This document shows positions 1-10,441 of a stretch of DNA of 64,000 nucleotides, in pieces. Numbering within the stretch: position 1 is the stretch's first letter; every line of letters begins with the position of its first letter. The position numbers and the translations under genes were made by a program. The notes below the pieces were generated by a model. The model worked only from the letters and a program-made list of their open reading frames with translations. It did no database searches and was not told where the DNA came from. This DNA is from Chrysogorgia sp. JL179-B06. Lineage: Eukaryota > Cnidaria > Anthozoa > Scleralcyonacea > Chrysogorgiidae. The stretch spans positions 941,001 to 1,005,000 of the forward strand of contig JAYKKM010000228.1 of the NCBI GenBank assembly GCA_035772405.1, given 5' to 3'.

Positions 1-837
1 AACGCGAAATTATTAAACGCGAAATTCATAACTTTTCCACTCCTTCACATTTCTTCTTCGCATCTACCTCCACACACATGTCAACGCTACCATCGTTACC
101 CGCATTATCACTGTTTCTTTTAATTCCTTTCGTTAGTTTCGTATCGCTCGTCAAATCCAAGAACGAAGGACCTCCACAAATATGAACTAAGACCCTGTTA
201 ACACGATGCCGGTACGAAATCGTACCGGCATCAAATCATCACGGTATCAAAATCATCACGGTATCAAACTGTTCACACGGTACCGGTATCATTTCATGCC
301 GTTACGGTGTTTGCGTTTCACACGATGCCGGTATGATTTCGAGTTTTTGATTGTTGCGGACCGTTTTGATGGCAGTCACTATACAATGAGTCACTATTAT
401 ATTCGATACTGCCATAAACGATTAAACGCTATTATGCCTCCGAAGAAAAAAAACAAAAAGTAACGAAGAATCGGTTCCAAGCTTTGGCTGGACCGATGAG
501 GAAATATCATTACTTCTTAATCTAGTTCGAGACCACAAGTCGAAATAGATACATGCATGTATCAGATACATGATGGCTTTGACAGATACATGATGGTTTT
601 GACTTCATGGCAGGGCCGGATTAACCACGTGGCAGATGTGACGCCACGCCCATTTTCTATTGGGACACGCCTCGCGCATTTAGGGGCCTCGCGAATTTAG
701 GGGCCTCGCGCATTTAGGGGCCTCGCGCATTTAAGGGCCTCGCCCCCTAGGCCTCGCCCCCTAGACTCCAATGTTTTGCATGTGCTAATGTTCTTACATG
801 TACATTTGATTTGTATGACTTTTTGTTAGCTATTTTT
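1..837 (+). repeat. Left copy of long terminal direct repeat
   Basis: This segment matches 63143-64000 in the same orientation almost base for base, with a handful of small indels (for example near 251, 311, 550 and 747). The match starts at the first base of the window and covers 185 bases of flank, the left end of a TIR transposon and the left part of a hAT element nested within it. Because outer flank and nested insertion are shared, the two copies look like one duplicated locus rather than independent insertions. The match runs to the end of the window, so its true length is not visible. Confidence 0.93.
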
Positions 838-1398
838 AGCCATGTTAATTGTTAACGTTTTGTTATGTTTGTTGTTGGATACTAAAAATGTATTTGTAAA
901 ACCCAATTATATCCAACAAATCGTCGCAATTAATTCAGGTTGTTCAAACACCCAAATTAGCAAAATATAAAGGTTTCATTGATGTTTGAAACAAGTTTTA
1001 ACGTAACGGAAAATTATTCAGAAATCCTGGTGGAGATAGATTGGCTGCGAAATTGCGATGATTTGCGGATAAAATTGAAAACGATTATTTAACAATTTTG
1101 TGTCTTTGAATTCAATTAGTTAGGTTTTCATAACTGGGGGGGGGACTGGGGCCTCGCGCTGAAAATCTGCCACGGGCCTCGCGCGACGTTAATCCGGCCC
1201 TGCTTCATGGGAGTCGATGATCAAATCAAAGTATGTCGACATAACTGAAATTTTTGTCGAACAATATCCAAGTACAGGACTGAGAAGTTGATCGAGAAAG
1301 TTTCCCTAAGTGAACCAGAAAAGGACTTCACAAAAGCGCCACCGCGCTTCTTTTACCCCGTATTTTTTAGCAGAGAAAAAAGTTTCGTAAAACCGGGA
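434..1398 (+). pseudogene. Myb/SANT-like DNA-binding protein, split and frameshifted
   Basis: An ATG at 434 opens a basic lysine-rich start (MPPKKK) that meets a stop at 461. In the next frame, after the A-run, follows GWTDEEISLLLNLVRDHK, the first helix of a Myb/SANT-like domain with its tryptophan and acidic pair; it stops at about 546. After the hAT insertion the domain resumes at about 1208 with WESMIKSKYVDI and a VEQYP segment, the usual second half of this domain. More plus-strand coding-like sequence (RFFYPVFF, then a stop) follows to about 1398. One frameshift in a homopolymer, one stop and the hAT make it non-functional; the same state is seen in the right-hand copy from 63573. Confidence 0.72.
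611..1202 (+). mobile_element. Non-autonomous hAT element with perfect 8-bp TSD
   Basis: The ends are CAGGGCCGGATTAAC and its exact inverse GTTAATCCGGCCCTG. Both flanks carry CTTCATGG (603-610 and 1203-1210), an 8-bp target duplication diagnostic of hAT transposition. The interior has no coding potential; near the left end a 16- to 17-bp GC-rich unit (GGGGCCTCGCGCATTTA) is repeated four to five times, and related GCCTCGCGC motifs lie at the right end. It interrupts the SANT coding region of the surrounding transposon. Confidence 0.93.
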
Positions 1399-1804
1399 TG
1401 AAATCATTACGGTTAGGTGTTCACACGATGCCGGTAAGGAATAATTTCGTTCCGGTTTCATATCGTTCCGGTTAGCATTACGGTTTCATGTCATTTCATG
1501 CCGGTATCGTGTGAACGCGAGGCTTAACCGTAACGATTTCGTTACGGTTTCATTTCGTACCGGCATCGTGTGAACGGGGTCTTAGTCAGTTAGATACCTG
1601 GCTAAGAGCCGACGTTCGAGGTATCTAATTAAAGTGCCCATGACCTCAAATACAATATTACTGATATATATTCTATACATGAAGTGAGTAGTTGAATGGA
1701 AAAATGTTTTATGATTTGAGTTGTGCGTTGATGCTCTAGAAAGATTTGTTTTTCCGAAATGCTAATGACTGTGATATCAAATCCGTTTATCACAAGGTAA
1801 GCAG

Positions 1805-2130
1805 CAGTGGCGGATCCAGGGTTGTTCGAGGGGGGGGGGGGGGGGGGGGGGGGTGTATGTCGAGGCGTTCCACTAGAGGGGTCTGGGGAGATTTTTAAGT
1901 TTGCAAAGCCCAGAAGTGCTTTTCTAGAATTTTTGCGAAATTAGGGCACCATGACGCCGTTGCTAAAAATGCACGATTATAAAGGGGCATCAAGATTATG
2001 AAACACTTTAATATAAACTCACAGAAGTACTGAGAAAAACTCAGAAGTAGAACCATTGACATGGTAAAAAACAGAAAACACTTGTTTGCGGGATTTTAAA
2101 GAGGAGGGGGCGAACGCCTCGTGCGGCGCT
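1805..2130 (+). mobile_element. hAT-like end with long poly-G tract
   Basis: CAGTGGCGGATCCAGGG at 1805 resembles common hAT-type termini. It is followed by an uninterrupted run of more than 20 G bases at about 1831-1853. No matching right terminus or target duplication was found, so this is at best a degraded fragment. The rest of 1587-2575 shows no gene. Confidence 0.3.
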
Positions 2131-2575
2131 GAGCAGGAAAGAAAACCAAATTAATTTCTGGGATAATTTCACAGTCATTCACATTTTAAAAATGTAAACC
2201 TGTATAAATTAAGTTTGGAAGAAAATCAAAGATCTGTTCAACTATTTGCCCTGAATAATAGACCTTTTTCATAATGGCGGCCTGTCGTCATAATAGTCTT
2301 TTATATACAAAGCAAAGATTCGTCGGAATTACAGACACACGAAGGAGGTCAGAAACTGGATAATTTAAATGAATATAAAAGAATATTTAATTTAGGTGCA
2401 TTATGAAAGAGGTCTGTCTGTATATATAATGTTTATAAATAATACAGAATTGGGGGTTATAGGCATTTTTGAAAAGCAAAGTTGAACCAAGTTCATTCTC
2501 TTCTTAAGTGGTGTGGCGTGGTCTTTCGCAGTTCTTCATAATAAGTAATGGATTTATCTATTGTTGTGTTTATAG

Positions 2576-2879
2576 AAGCGAAATGTCTGGGTACAAAACT
2601 GGATCTTCTTTTGGTGGTCGATGGATCAGGTAGCGTGAAATCGGCAAACTTTGCAAAAATCAAAAAATTCATCAAAAGAATGAACGAGAGATTTGACGTT
2701 GGTCCTGATAAGACTCGTATATAGCACTTATGCAGTTTAGTGAACCTGATAAGACTCGAATCGAATTCAATCTTGGCGATAAGGACAGCCTGAGCGAGGT
2801 TAACACAGGTGTGGCGAACATGACGTATTTGGGATCGAAAACTGCCACTGGTGATGCCTTGAAAAAAGCAAGAGAACAG
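2576..2879 (+). CDS. von Willebrand A domain exon 1 (frameshifted)
   Basis: The exon lies between a TATAG acceptor and a CAG|GTAATA donor; it enters in phase 1 and leaves in phase 0. It encodes the first half of a vWA domain: LDLLLVVDGSGSV contains the DxSxS metal-binding (MIDAS) motif, and SKTATGDAL near the end supplies the MIDAS threonine. vWA domains bind ligands outside the cell in matrix and adhesion proteins. At 2719-2724 an extra TA creates an in-frame stop and shifts the frame; the correct frame resumes at once with LMQFSEPDKTRIEFNLGD. This is either a real pseudogenising lesion or an assembly error. Upstream exons are outside the window or unrecognised. Phase-1 entry fits an EGF exon before it. 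Confidence 0.85.
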
Positions 2880-3095
2880 GTAATACTCGACCTAACCATT
2901 AAGAGATATTTGAGGGAAAAGTTGGCTTAATTCCCATTTACAAACAACGTCTCGGTTATGATTTTCCTTTGTGTCGTGCAATCTTGATGTAAAATCGCGA
3001 TTGACTGGAAGGTGTACGATGGTTTTTACTTCTAAATTGTGGTAAGCTGTTAGGTGATTATCAGTCACATGACAATGATGCAAAAGACGAAGAAC

Positions 3096-3141
3096 CGGGG
3101 GCTTCAGCCCCCCCCCCCCCAATTTTAAATGGGGGGCCCCC
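3096..3141. repeat. GC hairpin fragment of a dispersed repeat
   Basis: A CCGGGGGCTTCAGCCCCC hairpin is followed by a C-run and a second GGGGGGCCCCC palindrome. Similar GTACG-CCGGGGG-CTG sequences occur near 37975 and 54900, so this is probably a short piece of a dispersed repeat lying in the vWA intron. Confidence 0.45.
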
Positions 3142-4370
3142 AAAAAAAATCAGGACAAGCATTGCTAAAATTAATGTTTTTTCCCAATTGTATTAATAGG
3201 ACTATATAGAGTAGGACACAAGCTACTTAAGGTAATCTACCTACAGGCTTCATCTACACGAGATTTTACAAACGGGTGTAGCCTGAAGTGTTAGCCAACT
3301 CCTAAACCCTTGCTAGATTGGTTCCCAGACCCTTCTGTCAGTACTAGGCGCAAAAAATGGTGTCACCTGGTAAGAGGCAGCAGGCAACTCTTGAGTTCAT
3401 TTGAACTATGCTCGCTGTAGAATTAGATGAAAAAGTTTGCTCAAATTAATGCAAATTGTCTTTCCGAGCTTCTAGATTTCTAGATTTCCTGCTGGTCGAC
3501 TTCAGCACCCCCAACTTTAAATTCGTTTCTACGCCTCTGGCGGCCATGTTTGTATACGAAAGAAGCTAATTAAATTTCTATTGTTGAGATACAAAAACAT
3601 GGCGGCGGTGATGTCACGCGAAAACGATTCGTATTTTAAAGGACATTGGTAACAAAAATCACAATTTCAAATTTTTGTCTTTCTGATTAACAAACAGGCT
3701 TACGAAGGTAATCCAAGTAAAGAGAACTACTCTTTACTCGGAATGCTTTTTAAAATTGTGTGATTCGTTTAAAAATGAAAGGCATTCACAAAAATCGGGT
3801 TTCAGACTTATAAAGACTCGAGGATATATGGCTAGACATAGTAATTTATCTTTACGGCCCAGGTGCGACGTGAAAATACATCCAAGATGGCAGACAATGA
3901 CTCAGGTTAGCAACTTTGACAGGCTTGACAGTGCATGAAATTAATACGCTTTACGATCATTTTTACAACCTCAAGAAATAACGTTTTCATTCTCATATTT
4001 TGTGCTTCGGGAAGCCGCCATTTTAGAGTTTGCTCGATGGCTCAAAGTTGATGGACAGCAGTGATTTTCTTTTCGATTTTGTCGTCTTTGAGTGCTTGTC
4101 TTTTGTTCCTTGCAAACTAGGTGCGCCAACAATCAGTCATCCACGTGTCAGCGGTACATTAAATTTCCAGTCGTTTTCAACGTGAATCTTCTACATCATA
4201 CGATCGGACATACCTGTATGATGATATATATTATAGAACTGCTAATCCCAAAACAACTTAGATCCTAACCCTAACCCCCACCTAATGAGTTTTCTAACCT
4301 AACCCCCCCCCCCCCGCCTTAAGTGTCTTCCTAACCCTATCCCCGGCTGTATTTTTGACGTATTGACCAC
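3142..4370. other. Intron sequence without recognised gene
   Basis: This part of the vWA intron contains no ORF that I recognise. A segment near 3775-3830 resembles 20545-20600 (GGCATTCACAAAAATCG-like), pointing to another dispersed repeat. At 4245-4340 lies a CCTAACCCTAACCCC-type telomere-like stretch with a C-run, closely matched at 18530-18600. Confidence 0.5.
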
Positions 4371-5299
4371 CAACCTCGTACCCAGGGCATTTTGCCTCTA
4401 CGGCGGAAGGTCGACGAAAATGGCCCTGGGATCGGCTGGTCCATTATATAATGCGATTGGCTTGTCATAAAACTCAATTAATTCAGCCGAGTATAATTTA
4501 TTCATCTAAATCTGAATGCTGTCTTCAAATTTTACAGCAAATTAGAAGTGATAGCTTTCGTTAAATTGGATACATGCTTCTTCATACCTTTTGTAAGAGA
4601 TAACCATAGATGGATTGTGGATTATTAAGCTTGTTAGCTACTTTTATGCCGACGAATGCTGACATGAACAACTCTGAAGTGCATTGAATATTTCTCAATT
4701 ATTCAGATCAACAAAGTAGACAAAGGCAATGGAACAAAGGCCACAAAAATTATCATATCTAAACACCCAGAAATTTTGGGTGTCATATGACCAGCCGATG
4801 CAATTTTCCGTCTCGTAAACGGTCGTTGCCAACCCAAACGGTCGATGCCAACCTGATATCCTTCTATTACCCCTGTAACCCCTTGTGTCTCCGCGACACA
4901 CACATGTGTTTTTTTCCGGGTTTTACTACATCCCGGGCGTTCTTTGTCAGCGCCCGCGAGCACTCGTCTTCTGGACGATCCTTTTATGCTTATTCTGTGC
5001 TTTTATTAGTATTAAGGAAACCCAACCCCAACACAACAAAAGATCCTAACCCTAACCCCCCGCCTAACGTAGAAAGACTAACCCGTTAGGCGGGGGGTTA
5101 GGGTCTTTTGTTGTGTTGGGGTTGGGTTTCCTTAATACTAACCGGAAAAAAACACATGTGTGTGTCGCGGGGACACAAGGGGTTACAGGGGTAATAGAAG
5201 GATATCAGGTTGGCATCGACCGTTTGGGTTGGCAACGACCGTTTACGAGACGGAAAATTGCCCAGCCGATAGCAGGGCCATTTTCGCCGTACGAGGTTG
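4371..5299. repeat. Large foldback (inverted repeat) element
   Basis: About 190 bases at 4787-4918 plus 5008-5066 are the reverse complement of 5080-5268, centred near 5073, with an unpaired insertion at 4919-5007 on the left arm. The outer termini are also inverted: CAACCTCGTAC at 4371 and GTACGAGGTTG ending at 5299. A further block, 4441-4786, interrupts the left arm and is bordered by inverted copies of ATCGGCTGGT. The inner arms contain CCTAACCCTAACCCCC. No coding gene is supported; the small ORFs here are mirror images of one another caused by the inverted arms. Confidence 0.8.
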
Positions 5300-5334
5300 C
5301 GTTATTGTGATGACGTTGTGACACACTGGCGGTC

Positions 5335-5889
5335 GATGATAACTACCAATACCATAATAGTTGAATGATGATAACTACCAATACCATAATAGTTAAATGA
5401 TGATAACTACCAATACCATAATAGTTGAATGATGATAACTACCAATACCATAATAGTTGAATGATGATAACTACCAATACCATAATAGTTGAATGATGAT
5501 AACTACCAATACCATAATAGTTGAATGATGATAACTACCAATACCATAATAGTTGAATGATGATAATTACCAATACCATAATAGTTGAATGATGATAACT
5601 ACCAATACCATAATAGTTGAATGATGATAACTACCAATACCATAATAGTTGAATGATGATAACTACCAATACCATAATAGTTGAATGATGATAACTACCA
5701 ATACCATAATAGTTGAATGATGATAACTACCAATACCATAATAGTTGAATGATGATAACTACCAATACCATAATAGTTGAATGATGATAACTACCAATAC
5801 CATAATAGTTGAATGATGATAACTACCAATACCATAATAGTTGAATGATGATAACTACCAATACCATAATAGTTGAATGATGATAACTA
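5335..5889 (+). repeat. 32-bp minisatellite, about 17 copies
   Basis: The unit GATGATAACTACCAATACC plus ATAATAGTTGAAT repeats head to tail with almost no variation: one AATTACC variant near 5569 and one TTAAATG near 5393. The last copy is truncated. The homogeneity implies recent expansion or ongoing homogenisation. The array lies in the intron between the two vWA exons, directly beside the foldback element. Confidence 0.97.
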
Positions 5890-6195
5890 TTATAATAGTT
5901 AGTTGAATACTATAACTGGTAACTACTTCGTGTGCCTACTTTGACTTCTTGTCAAATATTCGATTGTTAATAGTGGAATTAGTGGTTTTAATTTTATATA
6001 GCAAATACGAAAGATCTCCATATTATATGAATTCTGCATGAGTTTTAGCTCTTGTATTTATTATTTGTTTCGCATTTATTGACATACACATCCCCATTCA
6101 CCTCTTTAATGCACTTCGAATGCACTTATATAATTTTAATTACTTCTAGTTTAAATAGTACGCCGGCCATAATGGACTAATTTTTGTTTTCTAAG

Positions 6196-6501
6196 GTTTT
6201 CAATGGTGAAGGTGGAGATCGTGAAGACGCTCCGAATGTTCTTATTCTTTTCACTGATGGTCAGGCAACAGATGGTGATTTGCAGTTGAGAGAAGCCAAG
6301 AAACTAAAGGATGACGGTGTAAAAGTCATTACAGTTGGAATGGGCAAGAAAGAGACCATTGCGGAATTCCGTCCAAAGCTGATGAAGATGGCTAGCAAAG
6401 CTAGTGGTAGCAATGAACCGTTGGAATTCGAAGCCGATTTCGAGCAACTGGATTCCATTGCAAATGCTTTAGTGAAGGAGGCCTGTGCTGGACAGGTCTG
6501 A
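6196..6501 (+). CDS. von Willebrand A domain exon 2
   Basis: A TTTTCTAAG acceptor opens this exon in phase 0, matching the donor phase of the exon at 2576-2879. It encodes the second half of the vWA fold: VLILFTDGQATDGD contains the MIDAS aspartate (FTDG), followed by AKKLKDDGVKVITVGMG, the conserved strand-helix-strand, and a C-terminal ANALVKEACAG helix typical of vWA ends. The frame is intact. It either ends at the TGA at 6499-6501 or is spliced at CAG|GTCTGA at 6495 into an exon beyond. Identity of the whole protein (matrilin-, collagen- or adhesion-like) cannot be fixed from two exons. Confidence 0.87.
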   Translation, partial: VFNGEGGDREDAPNVLILFTDGQATDGDLQLREAKKLKDDGVKVITVGMGKKETIAEFRPKLMKMASKASGSNEPLEFEADFEQLDSIANALVKEACAGQV

Positions 6502-7279
6502 GTGTATAACGACGACTTTATGAACTTATTTATCACTTCTTCTGATAACTTCTTATCTATCTATCTTAAATTAGATGTCGGCTATCCTGCGGCTTAGTCT
6601 GTGCCGGATTAAGGTTGCACAGGCCCGTAGCAAATGAAAAAATGTGGGGCCTATGTATGTCAATTGTCAATGGCATGTCGCCATTTAAACTCTTTTTTTC
6701 ATTTCATATATATATAATATGTAGACTATATGTGTGCAGTACTAGTGGGCTGTAAACAGCAGCATAACAATTGTCCGGTAGCATGATTTCATCGGAATAT
6801 GGGGTATATAACAGAATATATACTCGTCTAATAATTAACCATTTTATTAGATTTTCCCGGCATTTTTGCTGGGCAAAATCACTTATTAATGATTTAATTT
6901 CAAGGTCGACTCTAAGAAGTTCATGTTCAATACTCAACATGGTGGTTCGCAGATCATTATTTACGCGTTTCAGTTTCAAATTTCGATAGTAGAGAATTTA
7001 TCACTTTACATATATACATATATATGACTTGGCTTATATTATACTTATAAGTAACACAAAGTAACATGTCTCTTCGAATAGATAGTGTTTGGTGCTTGGA
7101 CGATTTTCTAATTTTCTTGTTTGTTGTTTTGGTTTCCGGGCCCCCAAGTGGACACACGGTCCGTCACCAATGCGGGGGGCCCCAGTTATATATGATATAG
7201 CACTAGTTTGGTTTAGTTTAATTTGTACCTTTTTAGTGGAAACTGAAATAAAATTGATAGCTTTATTAAAGTGTACCAA
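6502..7279. other. Intergenic or intronic, nothing recognised
   Basis: AT-rich sequence with a short GGGCCC-bearing segment near 7138-7190. No coding exon or complete element was identified. Confidence 0.4.
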
Positions 7280-7510
7280 ACCCCATTTTTTGTTTAGAAT
7301 AAAAGCACTCCTAAAATTAGGAAGGATGTTATTTTAAATTTTGGCGATAGCTGTTCTTGTCCTTAAGTTATTCAAGTTTTTGTAATATGCAAATAACGCA
7401 TGTGATGACGTAAGATAAGGAAAATTGTCGAAGATCTATTTTCGAGTATATCTTCAAAACCATTCATCAAACTTTCTCCAAACTTTCCATGTATTTACAG
7501 ACAAATAAAC
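7280..7510 (+). repeat. Solo arm of a foldback MITE
   Basis: This segment is the reverse complement of the right part of the foldback at 52866-53475 (CCATTTTTTG-TTTAGAATAAAAG start; AAATTGTCGAAGATCTATTT core). Only one arm is present here. Confidence 0.75.
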
Positions 7511-8757
7511 TAAATCAAAGGCCCTTGAGGGCGACTCACGGATGAAAACGAGATGTGAGATAGGAATTTAATAAGTATGGAGCTGATTACATGAATGTAG
7601 ATTGAGTGTGAATCCGGAATGAAATGTCAAGTCAAATCATGTTAACATTGGAAATGTTTCACAGGATCGAAGAAAGTGTAGGGTGTATTGGCGCATGTTA
7701 GTAAAACAGCGAAACAAGTAAGATTTAAACAACGTTGATATATGTGAAAATTATGTTTTACACAGCTTAATACAATTTTAGGCAAAAAAGAACAAAGCAA
7801 TTATAAAATACAATTTGGATCGTGTGTTGCATTAATTCTATACAGCTAAATCAATTAAGGTTGTCCTCCGACAAAGCTAAAAGGTCAAAGCCAAGCGCGA
7901 AAAGTACGATGGGATCGACCAGTTTTAACTGGCGGTCATGCGTAATGATGCCCGTTGAAACAGCGATGACTTATGGTCGACTGCTATATAGTTTGGCAGA
8001 CATGGTGGGGCTGGATGTCGAGGAAGTTGATTTTGCTTATATAAATATCAAAAAGAACTGCTTTCGCGTGGGTTGATAAGCAGTTATTAATAGACTCTTG
8101 AAGTTGAAGTTTGAAGTAAACATAAATTGTTATTAGTCAAAGTGATTCCCAAAGGTATAAACTAATATTTCCCTGTTTTTGTTTGCAATATCCTAGCGCA
8201 CAGTTGCTAATTAAAAGGCGGACAAACAAATTGAAATTGTCTCAAGGGATTTCAAATGAGCCATTTTCTGTTGTTGAGAATGCAAGAATAAATCGTAAAT
8301 GCGGTGACAAAATAATGAAGAATACTCATTAAGTGCGGAGCGGCGCTGTTAACGAAAAGCGAGTGTTTAATACCGTAATGTATATACAGTGTGTATAAAA
8401 AAAACTGAACCCTTAGAAAACGGTCTTATTCTCCTGGGAAATTAAAAACACGGTCTTAATACACCTGGGAAATTAAGATAACTTGTATTCCTATGAAGGA
8501 GCATATCAAAAAAAGCGCAACCTCGGAATTTCCCAAGAAATCCACTGTGTTCTTAAACACAAAATATTTTCGCCCCTGGGAATTTAAAATAGCTTGTAAT
8601 CTTCAAACTACTACAATACTTTAAGTTGTTTGAAAGGAATGTTAATTAATTTTATACTGGTTCTGTTTTTTTGACACTGCATAGCGACGCGTACATGCAG
8701 GTCAAGTTTTTCATTAATAATCTCAAGGGAGTCAACTTCGGTTTGTTTTTTGTTTTT

Positions 8758-8912
8758 TCGTGGTTGATATTGAGAAGGTTGTCTCGGCTGATTTGAACTT
8801 GTTAAATGCTTGGCTGACTGCAAATAAACTTTTTCTACATGCGGATAAAACAGAATGTGTTCTATTTGGCTCTGCAAAAAGGTTGCATACTACGGTGGCA
8901 AAACAAAGTTCC
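8758..8912 (+). pseudogene. LINE reverse transcriptase fragment (5' half of an interrupted copy)
   Basis: The translation LNLLNAWLTANKLFLHADKT followed by ECVLFGSAKRL is the segment after the YADD motif of CR1/L2-type reverse transcriptases, and is very close to the LINE at 50205-52615. The match breaks after KRL and continues at about 9935 with KYLGVVMDDCLSW, so one LINE copy was interrupted by about 1 kb. Confidence 0.8.
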
Positions 8913-8914
8913 AG

Positions 8915-9215
8915 TACGCAAACAAAAATTTCAATTCACAAATAAATTATCCACTACACATTACAAAATATCAATTCATTAAAATGAATTTCAATACACA
9001 ACAAAGTTGCGCACAATACAGAACAAATAATTTTTCAATACGCAACGAATTATCCCTTGAAATACACAACAAAATTTCACGCAAAGCACAATATTTGTAA
9101 TTCGATACGCAACAAAGTTGCGCTCGACGGCGTAACAAAATGTAATACGATGCACAACAAAGATTCCTACTCAATACACAACAAAAAGTTTCGATACACA
9201 ACAAAGAATTGCATG
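8915..9215. repeat. Degenerate tandem repeat, ACACAACAAA type
   Basis: Variants of AATACACAACAAA and ATACGCAACAAAGTTGCG recur irregularly about every 20-35 bases. The block is too diverged for a clean unit length. It sits at the left side of the insertion that split the LINE. Confidence 0.6.
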
Positions 9216-9303
9216 CGCAAACATCCGGGGCAGTGGAGGGATATTGATAAGGAAGATTGGTAAACACTTGAGTCGACTCTTGTATTTGCATTTCGTGCGT
9301 CGA

Positions 9304-9474
9304 ATGGCGGAAGACAAAATGTTCTGTTGTTTTTGCGGAAATTCTATGGAGGCAAGATTCGTCTATTGTCCGTCCTGCGGGAAGAAAAAAGGCGACACTG
9401 GTGGTGCTAGTACCAGCACCGGGAATTCTGATTCCTCAGGCTCTCGAAGAACGGCAAATGCTCCCTCTCGATGA
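9304..9474 (+). CDS. Small zinc-ribbon protein
   Basis: The ATG at 9304 opens a 56-residue frame. The N-terminal half has a CxxC...CxxC zinc ribbon: FCCFCG at residues 7-12 and YCPSCGKK at residues 21-28, about nine residues apart, followed by a low-complexity Ser/Thr/Gly tail (GASTSTGNSDSSGS). Such ribbons occur in many proteins; here it lies 80 bases from a convergent relic transposase, so it may be part of the same transposon. It could be the first exon of something longer or a truncated copy. Confidence 0.45.
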   Translation: MAEDKMFCCFCGNSMEARFVYCPSCGKKKGDTGGASTSTGNSDSSGSRRTANAPSR

Positions 9475-9553
9475 AATGCGACAGAGTCTTCAGCAAGTCA
9501 TTCACCGTCATGGTGAAAACAATACCACAGGCACTCTTTTTCCAATTCATCAG

Positions 9554-9945
9554 CTAGATTAAGATATCGTATCCTGCTTCTACAAGATCTTTAAAAAAAT
9601 TTATCCACCAATTGGAACGGTTTTTGCGCAAATATGACCACCAACACTCTATCCGTTGGTTAGCTGGTGAAGAGCCGCACCTGTGTGCCTTTACCCCAGC
9701 AAATTCATCATCTCCGTTACTTCGAAAGTATGATTGCATTGCGGCCATAATAACATTTTCGGTTCCGTTGTCAGTTCTAAGTATAGTAGGACATCCACCA
9801 TACTTAGTAACTGCTTTTAAAAAATGTTGACCTGCAGTGATGGCAGGGTCATTGTTTGTCTTACAAACCTATAGCCATCTATACAACCATGCACTGGAAA
9901 GCCGTAAGGTTTAAGTTTATCGTAGCCGTCAAGTATCTTGGTGTC
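9554..9945 (-). pseudogene. Integrase-like DDE transposase fragment
   Basis: Reading the minus strand gives, in order, a PYGFPVHGCIDGY block (first catalytic D), LRTDNGTEN (second D), and SSPANQRIECWWS (the glutamate), then a RKNRSNWWINFFKDL tail. This D-D-E order is the rve/integrase-core fold that catalyses strand transfer, and the CWW-NWWINFFKD end is one I recall from integrase-core proteins widespread in cnidarian and fish genomes. A small deletion and a stop near 9866 break the frame after CIDGY, and the N-terminal part is missing. It abuts LINE sequence at about 9935. Confidence 0.75.
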
Positions 9946-10441
9946 GTCATGGATGATTGCTTGTCCTGGAAAGATCATGTACACCATATGCTGATGAAAG
10001 CAACTGCAAGTAGTGATGACGGTGTTACATGATTTACGATGGGAAAGTTTGGAAAACCGAAGAGAACATCATGTGTTTAAATTAGTTAAGAAATGTGTGA
10101 AGGGAACTGTTCCCCAATTCTTATGTAATTACTTTGGTTCTTACTATTAACTGACGATTGAAAGTACCCGGCAAAGCAATTTATTGCACTTGCCAAGGGT
10201 TAGAACAGAAATGGCGAAGAAATCTTTTTTATTATAACGGATCCAAGGTTTTTAATCGCTTATGTGACAGTTTGGCATAGATACATTATATAATGATTTT
10301 AATCTAGGTATCAAACGGGATTTAGTGTATAATAATTATGTAAATTAAGTAGGTTAGTTTTTATAGGGCTCTCGTTGATAACAGACTAGTTGTAGTCTGA
10401 TGAGGCTACCCTATTCAAATAAAGGTTTTATCTAATATGCT
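9935..10441 (+). pseudogene. LINE 3' fragment (3' half of an interrupted copy)
   Basis: KYLGVVMDDCLSWKDHV, then after an internal deletion LENRREHHVFKLVKK, QFLCNYF and RQSNLLHLPRV, match in order the C-terminus of the LINE at 50205-52615. The 3' end carries a hairpin at 10364-10413 (TAGGG pairing with CCCTA, CTCGT with ATGAG, and an inner CAGACTA/TAGTCTG stem) followed by an AATAAAGG-type tail. Several stops and frameshifts are present. Confidence 0.8.

Larger units (their letters stand above)
186..1586 (+). mobile_element. DNA transposon with TIRs carrying a SANT exon
   Basis: The left end ACTAAGACCC, followed by CGATGCCGGTACGAAAT a few bases further in, is the reverse complement of the right end at about 1552-1586, so the ends are inverted over about 35 bases. 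Subterminal GC-rich palindromes built on CGGTACG and CCGTAACG are repeated near both ends. Inside are plus-strand pieces of a Myb/SANT-like DNA-binding protein and a nested hAT element. SANT partner proteins are typical of PIF/Harbinger elements, which suggests that class, but no clear target duplication was found, so the superfamily is an inference. Confidence 0.7.

Noticed and set aside
4695..5310. Several 65-100 codon ORFs on both strands
   Set aside because: They are mirror-image translations of the foldback arms.
8971..9291. 106-codon cysteine-rich minus-strand ORF
   Set aside because: It is the translation of the ACACAACAAA degenerate repeat (TTGTGTAT on the minus strand), and the cysteines follow the repeat.
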